NCBI GenBank assembly: GCA_947175645.1
Contig: CAMWNP010000003.1
Location: 62,001 to 126,000 of the forward strand
Source: an uncultured Porphyromonadaceae bacterium
GTDB lineage: Bacteria > Bacteroidota > Bacteroidia > Bacteroidales > Muribaculaceae
Direction of reading: 5' to 3'
DNA length: 64,000 nucleotides
Part shown: piece after piece, positions 7,710 through 16,556 of the stretch
Numbering within the stretch: the stretch's first letter is position 1
Layout of the letters: every line of letters begins with the position of its first letter
Program-made: the position numbers and the translations under genes
The notes under the pieces: model-generated
What the model was told of the DNA's origin: nothing
What the model saw: the letters and a program-made list of their open reading frames with translations, nothing else
The model's database searches: none

Positions 7710-8723
7710 TTATTTCACTTCCCAGGTTTCACCTGCAAGAATCATGTCACGGAGTGAATCGAACCCTTTTTTAGCACGGACGGTTTCAACCTGCTGGTCG
7801 ATTTCGTCGTTGTAAGTGGGTGCTTTAACATCACGAATGATACCTATAGCAAGCGGAAGTTCATGTCCGTCCATCATTGCAAGTTGCTGGTGGAGGAAGT
7901 TGCTGGGAGTGTGGGCGTCGTGAACGAGAACATCATCGATGGTGTAGCCGTCTTTGCCGAGTTCCACTGCTTTGAGAAGGAATCCGTCACGTACCAGACC
8001 TTTGTTTTTCTCTTTACCGAAGAGCATCTTTTCGCCGTGAACAAGGTGGATTGTTCTTTCGGCGCGTGTTTCACGGTCAGTGATGAAGTTGTGGATACCG
8101 TTGTTGAAGATAACGCAGTTGGTGAGCATCTCAACCACTGATGTGCCTTTGTGGAGGGCTGCAGCCGCGAGTACTTCCTGAGATACGGCAAGTTCCACAT
8201 CAATAGAACGTGCGAAGAAGTTGCCACGTGCGCCGAACACGAGTTCAGCGGGAATGAACGGGTCTTCGGTTGTTCCGTAGGGAGATGATTTGGAAACGAA
8301 ACCGCGGTCAGATGTAGGAGAGTACTGTCCTTTGGTCAGACCGTAAATTTTGTTGTTGAACAGGATTATGTTGAGGTCGACGTTACGGCGTACGGCGTGG
8401 ATGAAGTGGTTACCACCGATGGCCAGACCGTCACCGTCACCGGAAATCTGCCATACGGTCATCTGTGGGTTTGCTACTTTGAATCCTGTGGCGATTGCAG
8501 CGGCACGTCCGTGGATGGTGTGGAAGCCGTAGGTGTTCATGTAGTAAGGGAGGCGAGAAGAGCATCCGATACCGGAAATAACGGCTGTCATGTGAGGTGC
8601 GATGCCGATGTTGGCCATTGCTTTGTGGAGAGAATTCAGGACTGCGTGGTCACCGCATCCGGGACACCAGCGTACTGATTGGTCGCTTTTATAGTTGGCG
8701 GGAGTGAAAGTTGTCTGTTCCAT
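7710..8723 (-). CDS. korB: 2-oxoacid:ferredoxin oxidoreductase, beta subunit (2-oxoglutarate type)
   Basis: The protein has 337 residues. It carries CPGCG (20-24), the thiamine-diphosphate motif GDGDGLAIGGNH (95-106) ending near ILFNN (120-124), and TKGQYSPTS (130-138), all typical of the beta subunit of 2-oxoglutarate ferredoxin oxidoreductase. With KorA it decarboxylates a 2-oxoacid to the acyl-CoA and reduces ferredoxin in the cytoplasm. It follows korA with two bases between them, so both are made from one transcript. No separate delta (ferredoxin) subunit is adjacent, as in other two-subunit KorAB enzymes. Confidence 0.9.
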   Translation of the reverse strand: MEQTTFTPANYKSDQSVRWCPGCGDHAVLNSLHKAMANIGIAPHMTAVISGIGCSSRLPYYMNTYGFHTIHGRAAAIATGFKVANPQMTVWQISGDGDGLAIGGNHFIHAVRRNVDLNIILFNNKIYGLTKGQYSPTSDRGFVSKSSPYGTTEDPFIPAELVFGARGNFFARSIDVELAVSQEVLAAAALHKGTSVVEMLTNCVIFNNGIHNFITDRETRAERTIHLVHGEKMLFGKEKNKGLVRDGFLLKAVELGKDGYTIDDVLVHDAHTPSNFLHQQLAMMDGHELPLAIGIIRDVKAPTYNDEIDQQVETVRAKKGFDSLRDMILAGETWEVK

Positions 8724-8725
8724 GG

Positions 8726-10573
8726 TTATTTGCCCTCGATGATGTTAGTTACCTGGTCAACGACTTCTGAAACGAGGAAGGGCTGGCCTTGTATTTTGTT
8801 GATGCGATGGATTTCTGTTTTTGGGAATTTTGCCTGGAGGTAATCGGCGAACATACCTGTGTTGAGTTCGGCAACGATGACTTTCTTGTATTTGGCAAGA
8901 ATTTCTGCTGTGTTGGCGGGTAAGGGATTGATGTAGCGGAAGTGAGTGAACGCCACTTTCTTACCTTGTTTGCAGAGTTCCTGTGCGGCGGTGTAGAGAT
9001 GACCGAATGTTCCGCCCCAACCAACAAGCAGAGTGTCGGCGTCAATGTCGCAGAGAACTTCCTGTGCGGGGATGTCGTTTGCGATGCGTGCCACTTTTTC
9101 ACGACGGAGATTTACCATTTTTTCGTGGTTCACGGGGTCAGTTGAAATAGCGCTTGTAACGGCATCTTTTTCCAGACCGCCGAGACGGTGCTGCAACCCT
9201 TCGGTGCCGGGGATAGCCCAATAGCGGACCAGTGTTTCGGGATCACGCTGATAAGGTTTCCATCCTTCTTTCTTTTCTTCGGGGAGGAAGTGGCATTTGA
9301 TTTCGGGGTATTCCGATGCTTCCGGCACACGCCATGCTGATGAACCGTTGCCGATGAAGGCGTCGGAGAGCAGGATGACGGGGGTCATGTGTTCGATGGC
9401 GATGCGTGATGCTTCGAATGCCATGGTGAAGCAGTCAGTAGGCGAAGCGGGAGCAACCACGGCAAGGGGTGATTCGCCGTTACGTCCGTAGAGTGCCTGC
9501 ATGAGGTCTGTCTGTTCGGTTTTTGTTGGAAGACCGGTTGAGGGACCGCCACGCTGAACGTCGATGATCACCAGTGGGAGTTCGGCGATAACTGCCAGAC
9601 CTATACCTTCGCTTTTGAGTGCCAGACCGGGACCGGATGTGGATGTTACGGCGAGGTCGCCTGCGAAAGATGCACCGATTGCGGAGCAAACGCCTGCGAT
9701 TTCATCTTCCATCTGACATGCTTTTACTCCAAGATCTTTACGTTTGGCAAGTTCATGAAGAATGTCTGTGGCGGGGGTGATGGGATATGATCCGAGGAAA
9801 AGGGGACGACCGGCTTTTTCCGATGCCATAATCAAGCCCCACGCTGTTGCGGTGTTGCCGTTGATGTCAGTGTAGATGCCGGGTTTGATGTTGTCAGTTT
9901 CGATGGTGTACGTTGAAACGGATGCATGGATGTTGTGTCCGTAGTCATATCCGGCCTGGATAACCTTAGCATTTGCTTCAAAAACAGCGGGCTTTTTGGC
10001 GAATTTGTTTTTGAGCATGTGAATGGCGTTCCCCAGAGGACGGTCAAAGAGCCAGCATACCAGACCTAAAGCGAAGATGTTTCGGCATTTGAGGATGGAT
10101 TTGTTGTCCATGCCTGAGTCAGCGAGGGCTGCTTTGGTCATTGAAGTAACGGGGACTTCCACCACCTGTGCGGTGATTCCGAGTTCTTTTATGTAGTCAT
10201 CAGTTTCAAACTGTGCTTTTTTCAGACCTTCTTCCTTGAAGGAGTCGATGTCAACAATGATGACTCCGTTTGGCTTGAGGAATTTTACATGCTGCTTCAG
10301 GGCTGCGGGGTTCATGGCGATGAGTACGTCACACTGGTCACCGGGTGTGTGTACGCCTGAGCCTACACTTACCTGGAAGCCTGAAACGCCGCTAAGAGAG
10401 CCTTGAGGAGCGCGAACTTCAGCGGGATAGTCTGGGAAAGTTGATACGCTGTTGCCCACACCTGCTGATACGTTGGTGAAGATGTTACCGGCAAGTTGCA
10501 TGCCGTCGCCTGAGTCACCGGAGAATCTTACGACTACTTTGTCGAGAGATTTTACACTGGCCTTCTCTAACAT
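8726..10573 (-). CDS. korA: 2-oxoacid:ferredoxin oxidoreductase, fused gamma-alpha subunit
   Basis: The protein has 615 residues. The N-terminal gamma domain (about 10-195) opens with FSGDSGDGMQLAG (17-29). The alpha domain follows, with GSYPITPATD (261-270) and QMEDEIAGV (287-295), the pyrimidine-binding part of the thiamine site. The gamma-alpha fusion is normal for KorA of Bacteroidota. Together with korB it supplies a ferredoxin-linked, reversible step between 2-oxoglutarate and succinyl-CoA, fitting an anaerobe with a partial citrate cycle. Upstream on the minus strand, TAACTTTG (10660-10653) is a likely -7 box; no clear TTTG lies at the right distance. Confidence 0.9.
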   Translation of the reverse strand: MLEKASVKSLDKVVVRFSGDSGDGMQLAGNIFTNVSAGVGNSVSTFPDYPAEVRAPQGSLSGVSGFQVSVGSGVHTPGDQCDVLIAMNPAALKQHVKFLKPNGVIIVDIDSFKEEGLKKAQFETDDYIKELGITAQVVEVPVTSMTKAALADSGMDNKSILKCRNIFALGLVCWLFDRPLGNAIHMLKNKFAKKPAVFEANAKVIQAGYDYGHNIHASVSTYTIETDNIKPGIYTDINGNTATAWGLIMASEKAGRPLFLGSYPITPATDILHELAKRKDLGVKACQMEDEIAGVCSAIGASFAGDLAVTSTSGPGLALKSEGIGLAVIAELPLVIIDVQRGGPSTGLPTKTEQTDLMQALYGRNGESPLAVVAPASPTDCFTMAFEASRIAIEHMTPVILLSDAFIGNGSSAWRVPEASEYPEIKCHFLPEEKKEGWKPYQRDPETLVRYWAIPGTEGLQHRLGGLEKDAVTSAISTDPVNHEKMVNLRREKVARIANDIPAQEVLCDIDADTLLVGWGGTFGHLYTAAQELCKQGKKVAFTHFRYINPLPANTAEILAKYKKVIVAELNTGMFADYLQAKFPKTEIHRINKIQGQPFLVSEVVDQVTNIIEGK

Positions 10574-10741
10574 AAATGTGAAATGTTAATGGTTTATAGT
10601 TTTTAAGGTTGTTCTAAGACTGGGAGCGTCAGGGTTGGGACGCAAACCGCTGCAAAGTTAGTTGTTTTTTTTGAAATACATATAATATATATGTGTATTT
10701 TTTTGATGAAAAAAATATGAGGTGTGATGATGAAATTCCGG

Positions 10742-10783
10742 AAAAGGAAAGAGTCCGGCAGATTTACCGGACTCTTTCCTTTT
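10742..10783. terminator. Strong hairpin terminator downstream of the DUF1232 gene
   Basis: Perfect 17-bp arms (AAAAGGAAAGAGTCCGG and CCGGACTCTTTCCTTTT) enclose an 8-nt loop. Each strand ends in a T tract, so the structure could work in both directions. It lies 84 nt past the stop of the minus-strand DUF1232 gene and shields the korA promoter. Confidence 0.85.
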
Positions 10784-10866
10784 GTGGGATTATGTTTAGT
10801 AAGTCCTGCTTCGGGCGGTCACTTCATGTTGTTAGTGCCTGCTGAAGCGTGGCGTTACATTTGGAA

Positions 10867-11265
10867 TCAGAGTTTGAGTTCCTTTGGGTTCAGACCGGGG
10901 AACATCCGCAATACTTCCTTGCGTGCTTTTTCCTCCACTGATTCGTCGATGTTTGCTTTCAAACGGTTGTAGACGATGAGCAGCGCCGCCAGGTCGTCGG
11001 TGTAGCCGAGTCCGATGATGAAGTCCGGGATAAGATCCGTAGGGAGGATGAAATAGCCCAGTGCGCCAACAATCATCAGTTTATCGGTTATGGATGCATG
11101 CTCAAGGGAGTAGTAGAGAGTCATGGCCGTGTAAATGGCTTTGGCTCCTGCTTTTGAAGCGGCACTTTTTATTTTTTCAAAGAAGTCCTTTTCGTTGTAA
11201 TGACGGGAGTAAGCGGTGATATCTTCGGCTTTGGCTTCCCGTTTTTCTGATTTCATTTCTTCCAT
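10867..11265 (-). CDS. YkvA family (DUF1232) protein
   Basis: The protein has 132 residues. The DUF1232 core is clear: ITDKLMIVGALGYFILPTDL followed by IPDFIIGLGYTDDLAALL (about 59-96), a hydrophobic hairpin around the conserved LPxDLIPD motif. A basic, charged N-terminus precedes it. The biochemical role of the family is unknown; small membrane-associated proteins of this type are widespread. It starts 38 nt after the dipeptide epimerase stop, so it may be read through from that operon; no good promoter is visible between them. Confidence 0.8.
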   Translation of the reverse strand: MEEMKSEKREAKAEDITAYSRHYNEKDFFEKIKSAASKAGAKAIYTAMTLYYSLEHASITDKLMIVGALGYFILPTDLIPDFIIGLGYTDDLAALLIVYNRLKANIDESVEEKARKEVLRMFPGLNPKELKL

Positions 11266-11303
11266 AATTGATTGTTTTTAAGGAAGTTGGATGTATTGGT
11301 CTG

Positions 11304-12434
11304 TTATGCGAGGGGTTCAACACCGATACCCGGACGGTCCGGAATTGTTACCTTTCCGTCAACAATCTTCATGCCGTCAAAAATGTCATTGGCAATGAGG
11401 AGGTTACCGTCGAGGTCAGCCCAGTCGACCATTGGCGCGAGTTGTGATGCCGCGCTGACTGCGCATGAGGTTTCGGTCATGCAACCGAGCATGACTTTCA
11501 TACCCATAGCACGGGCGAGGACGGCCATTTTGTGCGCTTCGTGCATGCCGGTGCTCTTCATGAGTTTGATGTTGATGCCATCGTAGGCTTCGGCGGCACG
11601 GCGAACATCAGGGAGACGCTGAAGAAATTCGTCGGCGATGATTGGAAGCGGTGAGCGTTCGCGCAGCCATGCTGTTTCGTCGATTTTTTCCTTGGGCATG
11701 GGCTGTTCCACGAAAAGACAGTTGCGTTCAGCGAGCCAGTGACACATTTCAAGTGCCTTTTCTTTGTCGTCCCAACCCTGGTTTGCATCAACGCAGATGG
11801 GTACATCTGTTTTTGAGCGGATTATGTCCACCAGTTCCTTGTCGTTGTCCAGACCCATTTTCACCTTCAGAACTTTGTAGGGTGCCGCTTCGTCGACTTT
11901 CTGGCGAACTACGTCGGCCTTGTCGATTCCTATCGTGAATGATGTGTTGGGTGCTTTTGCGGGATCGAGGCCCCAGATTTTGTACCATGGCTGCTGCATG
12001 ATTTTGCCTAAGAGGTCATGAAGGGCGATGTCTACACCGGCTTTTGCTGCACGGTTGTTGGGAGCCACGGAGTCCATGTAGTCATGGATTTCCTCAATGC
12101 GGAATGGATCGGAGAACTGGGTGAGGTCAAGTTGAGAAAGGAATTTCTGAACGCTGTCGACACTTTCTCCCAGATAGGGGGGCATGGAAGATTCACCGTA
12201 TCCAACGATGCCGTCATATTCCAGGCGAACCTGAACACCGGGTGTTGTGGTTCGGCTGAATTTGGCGAGATTGAAGGCGTGGCGAAGTTCAAGTTCGTAG
12301 GGGAAGAATGTGAGGTTGAGACGTCCTGACTTGCCGGTCTGGCGGGTTGGTTCTCCGAAAGCGGAGAAAGATATTGGCGAGGCGAGGGCAGCGGCAGTGA
12401 ATGCTGCTCCTCTAAGGAAATTTCTGCGATTCAT
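11304..12434 (-). CDS. L-Ala-D/L-Glu (dipeptide) epimerase, exported
   Basis: The protein has 376 residues of the enolase superfamily, muconate-lactonizing subgroup. Catalytic residues are visible: KVK (190-192, Lys192 as base), metal ligands Asp216 (CVDANQGW), Glu243 (VEQP) and Asp268 (ADEF), and Lys290 (INIKLMKSTG). The N-terminus (MNRRNFLRGAAFTAAALA) is a twin-arginine-like signal, so the enzyme probably works in the periplasm. It would epimerise L-Ala-D-Glu released from peptidoglycan to L-Ala-L-Glu, which ordinary peptidases can then cut. It lies 36 nt after the NlpC/P60 gene that would make its substrate. Confidence 0.88.
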   Translation of the reverse strand: MNRRNFLRGAAFTAAALASPISFSAFGEPTRQTGKSGRLNLTFFPYELELRHAFNLAKFSRTTTPGVQVRLEYDGIVGYGESSMPPYLGESVDSVQKFLSQLDLTQFSDPFRIEEIHDYMDSVAPNNRAAKAGVDIALHDLLGKIMQQPWYKIWGLDPAKAPNTSFTIGIDKADVVRQKVDEAAPYKVLKVKMGLDNDKELVDIIRSKTDVPICVDANQGWDDKEKALEMCHWLAERNCLFVEQPMPKEKIDETAWLRERSPLPIIADEFLQRLPDVRRAAEAYDGINIKLMKSTGMHEAHKMAVLARAMGMKVMLGCMTETSCAVSAASQLAPMVDWADLDGNLLIANDIFDGMKIVDGKVTIPDRPGIGVEPLA

Positions 12435-12470
12435 GATGAAAATATAATGAGAGGTTAATAAAATACTTGA

Positions 12471-13616
12471 TTAGAAATACCACGGGTGTGCTGCAACGGT
12501 GGTTATTCCGTTGGTTCCTATACTATCCTTGATTCGGGTAGCATGCAGGAACGGTGTGGTGAGATATTTTTCAGATTCAGGGTCGACGCTGTTCCGGCGT
12601 ACGCGTCCTGAAGAATGGATATAGTCGCCGTCATGGTCATAAATAGCCACGTGGGTTACTTTTCCGGTTTTTGGGTTGCCGAAGAAGAGTAGGTCGCCTG
12701 CCTGGCATGTGGGCCATTGGTCAGCGGCAATGTTGTTTCCTGTCAGAGCCTGCTGTGATGCGTCGCGCATCAGGATGATGCCGTTAGAGAAGTAACTTAC
12801 TTTAGCCAGTCCTGAGCAGTCAAGGGTTTTGATCGATGTTCCGCCCCAAAGGTAGGGTGTGCCCTCCATGGAGTAGGCGGTGTCAAGAATCTTTTCCGCA
12901 TCGAAACCCTGTTGCGCCCATGTGTCGAGGGGTTGTACATCGGCAGTGGCGATGAATCCTTTGCGACCGTCGGGGAGAGTAACTTCCATCACTTCGGCTT
13001 CGGGATCATATGTTCCTTCAAGAATGTTGCCGAGGACAACGTCAGAAACCACATCGCGGGGACCGCGGTCAACAGCGTTGTAGTAGACATGTGTCTGATA
13101 AGGGGCGGTAACTATAACTCTGGGGGCAGAGCGCCACTGACGCATCTGGTCGTCGGATTTTTCGGCGAGTGAATTGTCGACTACGTAGGCTATGTAACCG
13201 TCGGGGGTCTGAGCGCGCCACCAGTCGCCATCTTTTTCGAGCAGACGGATTGGCTGGCCCATGATTCCTTGTGTGGCCATTTCAGCGGCATGGGCAGGGC
13301 CTGTGCGGAAGCAGCAGACAGAGATGCGAACCTGAGCCCACCGGTCGGAGGGTAATACGGTGACTGAGTCGATAACCTGCTTTCCATCGTTCTCAAAAGC
13401 CTGAAGAAGGATGTTCTTTACATCCTGCTCTGAAGTTTTTCCACGAAGAATAACCTGTCCGTCAGGAAGTTGCTCTGGGGTGATTTCATAAACAATCTGA
13501 CGTGAGTCCGGAGCGACCGAGGCTTTTGTGTTATTGATTATTTCGGCTGGTGTAGCGGCGAAAGATGATGCTGCGGTAAGGGCGATCGCAGCGACGCTTA
13601 GAGTTAGTTTATTCAT
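12471..13616 (-). CDS. NlpC/P60 peptidoglycan endopeptidase with SH3-like domains
   Basis: The protein has 381 residues and a signal peptide (1-21). Two SH3-like regions (about 85-150 and 165-228) precede a C-terminal NlpC/P60 domain with Cys267 (LDCSGLAK), His322 (THVAIY) and His334 (DYIHSSG) as the triad, and YLWGGTS before the cysteine. Relatives such as YkfC and dipeptidyl-peptidase VI cut between D-Glu and the diamino acid of muropeptides with a free L-Ala, releasing L-Ala-D-Glu. That is the substrate of the epimerase encoded next. Its start overlaps the transglutaminase stop by 4 nt (ATGA). Confidence 0.88.
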   Translation of the reverse strand: MNKLTLSVAAIALTAASSFAATPAEIINNTKASVAPDSRQIVYEITPEQLPDGQVILRGKTSEQDVKNILLQAFENDGKQVIDSVTVLPSDRWAQVRISVCCFRTGPAHAAEMATQGIMGQPIRLLEKDGDWWRAQTPDGYIAYVVDNSLAEKSDDQMRQWRSAPRVIVTAPYQTHVYYNAVDRGPRDVVSDVVLGNILEGTYDPEAEVMEVTLPDGRKGFIATADVQPLDTWAQQGFDAEKILDTAYSMEGTPYLWGGTSIKTLDCSGLAKVSYFSNGIILMRDASQQALTGNNIAADQWPTCQAGDLLFFGNPKTGKVTHVAIYDHDGDYIHSSGRVRRNSVDPESEKYLTTPFLHATRIKDSIGTNGITTVAAHPWYF

Positions 13617-14932
13617 TTGGGTTCAATGCTGAGAGTGTCAAAATGTAAAGTCCAACCGGGGTAGAAGATGTTTCCTTTGGAACATTCAACTTCACCGGCC
13701 TGGTTGTCAACGGTTTCGCTGCGGAGGAATTTCTTGGGTGGGAAGAATTCGTCGCATATACCTTTGTTTGCTGCCATCCTCTGGTTTTCAAATCCTGTAG
13801 AATAGAAGTTCCGCATATTTTCCGGACCGAATTCTTCGGGGTATCTGCCGGCTGACGCATCGACAGGCACCCATCCTACACCTTCAAAGTATACTTCCGC
13901 CCAATCGTGGAAGTTCTCTTTGCCGGGGTTGATGACCCATCCGCTCTCCCATCGTGCGGGTATGCCGAGTGAACGCATGATGGAGAGGTAGAGCATGGTC
14001 ACCTGTCCGCAGTCGCCGTGTCGGCCGTTGATGACATATTCGGGCATGCAGGGGATTGTGCTGTATTCCCTGGCACCGGCCCAGGGGAAATTGTCAGAGA
14101 TGTAGGTGAGCACTTTTTCCGAACATTCGAAGGGATCAGTTGTGTCACCCACAATTTCTTTTATCAGCGCTTGATCGATGGGAACGATATGAGGAGCCTG
14201 CATGGTTGTGTATTTCTTGTAAAGTTCGCTTTCCTTGTCGTAAGGACGGATGTTCTCGCGGATATATTCCGGTGAGAAATATTGTGCGGCCACATCAAAC
14301 TGACAGGTGTATTCGAAGTGGGTTGTGTCATCGGTAACCGGCTGACGGAAACAGATGGTGTTGTGGTCAGAACGGGTGAGAGTTGAAATTACGTATTCGG
14401 CGGGGGAGGCGGAGAGAATCCTGATGCGGCTCTGACGTGGAGTTTCAATGGGTACGGGCATGTAAACGGTAAGAGTGTCACCGCGCAGGAAGTCATGTGT
14501 GGGCACATCAATGGAGAACCGGTAAGTGACACGCTGAGTGTCGACGGGTGTTCCATCCCCTTTTGAAAGGGCTACGATTCTTTCGATGTCACGACGGCGT
14601 TCTTCAGTGAAGCCGGCGCCGCGTCCTTTCCAGTCACCGGTGAAATCAGGCGCGAGGAGTTTCACGTTGCCAGGCGCCTTGCGGTGGATTTTGGTAACAC
14701 CGTCAATCTCCATGTTCTCAATATATCCTTTGGCGATAAATTCATCGATCTTGTCGGAACTTATCTGAGGTAATTTTTCCTTAATGTCATCTACTGTGTA
14801 GGGGAAGTCGCGGTTCAGGCGATATTTTATTGCTGAGGCAGAGTCGGTTTCAAGCCAAGCCGGATTCTGAGCGGAACCGGAGAAGGTCGCAACGGCGATC
14901 AGAGCCAGTGGTAGGAGCAGTTTTTTTGGCAT
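13613..14932 (-). CDS. Secreted transglutaminase-like protein
   Basis: The protein has 439 residues with a signal peptide (1-21, ending GSAQN). The transglutaminase-like core has the full triad: Cys308 in RHGDCGQVTMLYLSIM, His342 in FHDWAEVYF and Asp358 in PVDAS. Bacterial proteins of this fold are usually cysteine peptidases rather than cross-linkers. As first gene of an operon with an NlpC/P60 endopeptidase and a dipeptide epimerase, it plausibly handles cell-wall peptides; the substrate is not known. A TAATTTTG -7-like box lies at 15100-15093, some 160 nt upstream. Confidence 0.8.
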   Translation of the reverse strand: MPKKLLLPLALIAVATFSGSAQNPAWLETDSASAIKYRLNRDFPYTVDDIKEKLPQISSDKIDEFIAKGYIENMEIDGVTKIHRKAPGNVKLLAPDFTGDWKGRGAGFTEERRRDIERIVALSKGDGTPVDTQRVTYRFSIDVPTHDFLRGDTLTVYMPVPIETPRQSRIRILSASPAEYVISTLTRSDHNTICFRQPVTDDTTHFEYTCQFDVAAQYFSPEYIRENIRPYDKESELYKKYTTMQAPHIVPIDQALIKEIVGDTTDPFECSEKVLTYISDNFPWAGAREYSTIPCMPEYVINGRHGDCGQVTMLYLSIMRSLGIPARWESGWVINPGKENFHDWAEVYFEGVGWVPVDASAGRYPEEFGPENMRNFYSTGFENQRMAANKGICDEFFPPKKFLRSETVDNQAGEVECSKGNIFYPGWTLHFDTLSIEPK

Positions 14933-15176
14933 AGCAAAGGGTTAGTTTAAAAGGGATAGAATCAGATGAATCCTTCTCGGATCCTGTTACTGCGTGTAAA
15001 ATTACGAAAAAAAATGTGGTTGTGCAAGTTTTAGAGGGAAATGTGGTGCTTAAATTTAGTATTTTTAAGGCATCCTACTCTCAACTGGCAAGTGCAAAAT
15101 TAGCGATTTTGCGGAAGAAAACAGTTTTAGGCGATTCAAAATTTAGTTTTTTTCTTGGTGTGGGCTTGTAATCACT

Positions 15177-16556
15177 CTACCTGAGTGTTGGAGATGAGAT
15201 TTTCCTCAGAGTTCGGGAGAAGGCGAGATACTGGAGCGCGGCGGCCACCAGAAGGGCCACGTTGAAACTGATGTAGATGCCGACGCTCTGCAGATTAAGT
15301 GCGACGCTGAACAGGAGCAACGACGGTATGCCCACTGCTACATAACTGATGAGGGCCACCGCAAGGAGAGGACGTACGTTTCCTGTGCCGCGCAGGCAGT
15401 TCGCATAGTTTATTTGAGTACCGTCAAGGAACTGGTAGATTATCATTGGCGCTATCAGGGTGAGTGCGGAAGTTATCACGGCTTCATCGGAGGTGAAAAG
15501 CGGTAGCAACTGGTGGCAGAACAGAGCAAGGAACAGTGAGACTAATGTGCAGAGCAACAGTATGATATGCAATCCGGCTGTGGCTGTCCGGCGCATGGCG
15601 TGATAGTCTTTCAACCCCAGATTGTTGGAAACCAGGACTGATGCTGCCACGGCGAAACTCATGTAGGTCATGAAGCCCAACTGGCTTATTGTGACGATTA
15701 TTTGATATGCGGCAAGTTTGACTGCTCCGAACCACCCGCAAACAACGCCTCCTACTCCCCAGAGTCCGCACTCCACACCCACCTGAAGCATCACCGGCCA
15801 GGATGTTGCGAACAGCCGTCTGCGGCGTGTTCCGGCACGTAGCGGCGAAAGTAGCCCCCGGCGGTATATCCTGTATCTTGGGGATAAAAGCATTATGCCA
15901 CCAAGCACAAGCAGGGACAGTATGCGTGCTGACAGAGTGCTGATGCCCGCTCCGTTCAGCCCCAGTTCCGGGGCTCCCCAGTGGCCGTAAATCAAGGCGT
16001 AGTTTCCTATGATGTTCAGGATGTTCGCCCCGAGGATTATCCACATTGGGAGCGCCGTGTCCGTTATTCCGTTGGCGGTTTGCTGGAGTGCGTTGAAGAG
16101 GGCCGTGGGAATAAGAGTGCAGAGTACAATGATGAAATAGGGACGGATAAGCGGGAGCAGTTCGTCGGGCTGTCCGAACAGGTGGAGGTTGAAATAGACC
16201 ACCGTCATGATCAATGTGAAGATGAGGGCGAGCGCAAAATTCAGTTGCAGCGCCACCCGGAGAGTCTGTCCGACCGAGCGGTTGAGCCGGCGTGCGAAAT
16301 AGGCGCCTACAAGCGGTGTGATACCTGATGCAAACCCTATCATTGTTGCTATCAGGGTGAAAAAGATATTGTTGACGAATGCCGCTGAAGCGAGTTCGTT
16401 GGTGCCGTATTCCCCAACCATCATGGTGTCGGCGAACGAAACGGCAATGATACCCGCCTGCGTGAGCAGCACCGGAAAGCCTATGCGGAGAACGCGGCTG
16501 TAGTCTCGGCGTGAGGGTAGTTGTGCTTTTGCGGCAAGTGTCATTATGTGTGTCAA
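15177..16556 (-). CDS. MATE family multidrug/sodium efflux transporter
   Basis: The protein has 459 residues and about 12 membrane segments in two homologous halves. The first half shows the MATE pattern FPVLLTQAGIIAVSFADTMM, then GEYGTNELASAA; the second repeats it around WPVMLQVGVECGLWG. MATE proteins extrude cationic drugs or metabolites using a sodium or proton gradient. The start overlaps the mgtE stop by 4 nt, so rsmA, mgtE and this gene form one minus-strand operon. The 244 bp before the next gene contain no further gene. Confidence 0.85.
   Translation of the reverse strand: MTHIMTLAAKAQLPSRRDYSRVLRIGFPVLLTQAGIIAVSFADTMMVGEYGTNELASAAFVNNIFFTLIATMIGFASGITPLVGAYFARRLNRSVGQTLRVALQLNFALALIFTLIMTVVYFNLHLFGQPDELLPLIRPYFIIVLCTLIPTALFNALQQTANGITDTALPMWIILGANILNIIGNYALIYGHWGAPELGLNGAGISTLSARILSLLVLGGIMLLSPRYRIYRRGLLSPLRAGTRRRRLFATSWPVMLQVGVECGLWGVGGVVCGWFGAVKLAAYQIIVTISQLGFMTYMSFAVAASVLVSNNLGLKDYHAMRRTATAGLHIILLLCTLVSLFLALFCHQLLPLFTSDEAVITSALTLIAPMIIYQFLDGTQINYANCLRGTGNVRPLLAVALISYVAVGIPSLLLFSVALNLQSVGIYISFNVALLVAAALQYLAFSRTLRKISSPTLR

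Noticed and set aside
15093-15113. Palindrome GCAAAAT...ATTTTGC as an operator of the transglutaminase operon
   Set aside because: It overlaps a plain -7 box and is AT-rich; chance pairing is likely and no -33 element is present.
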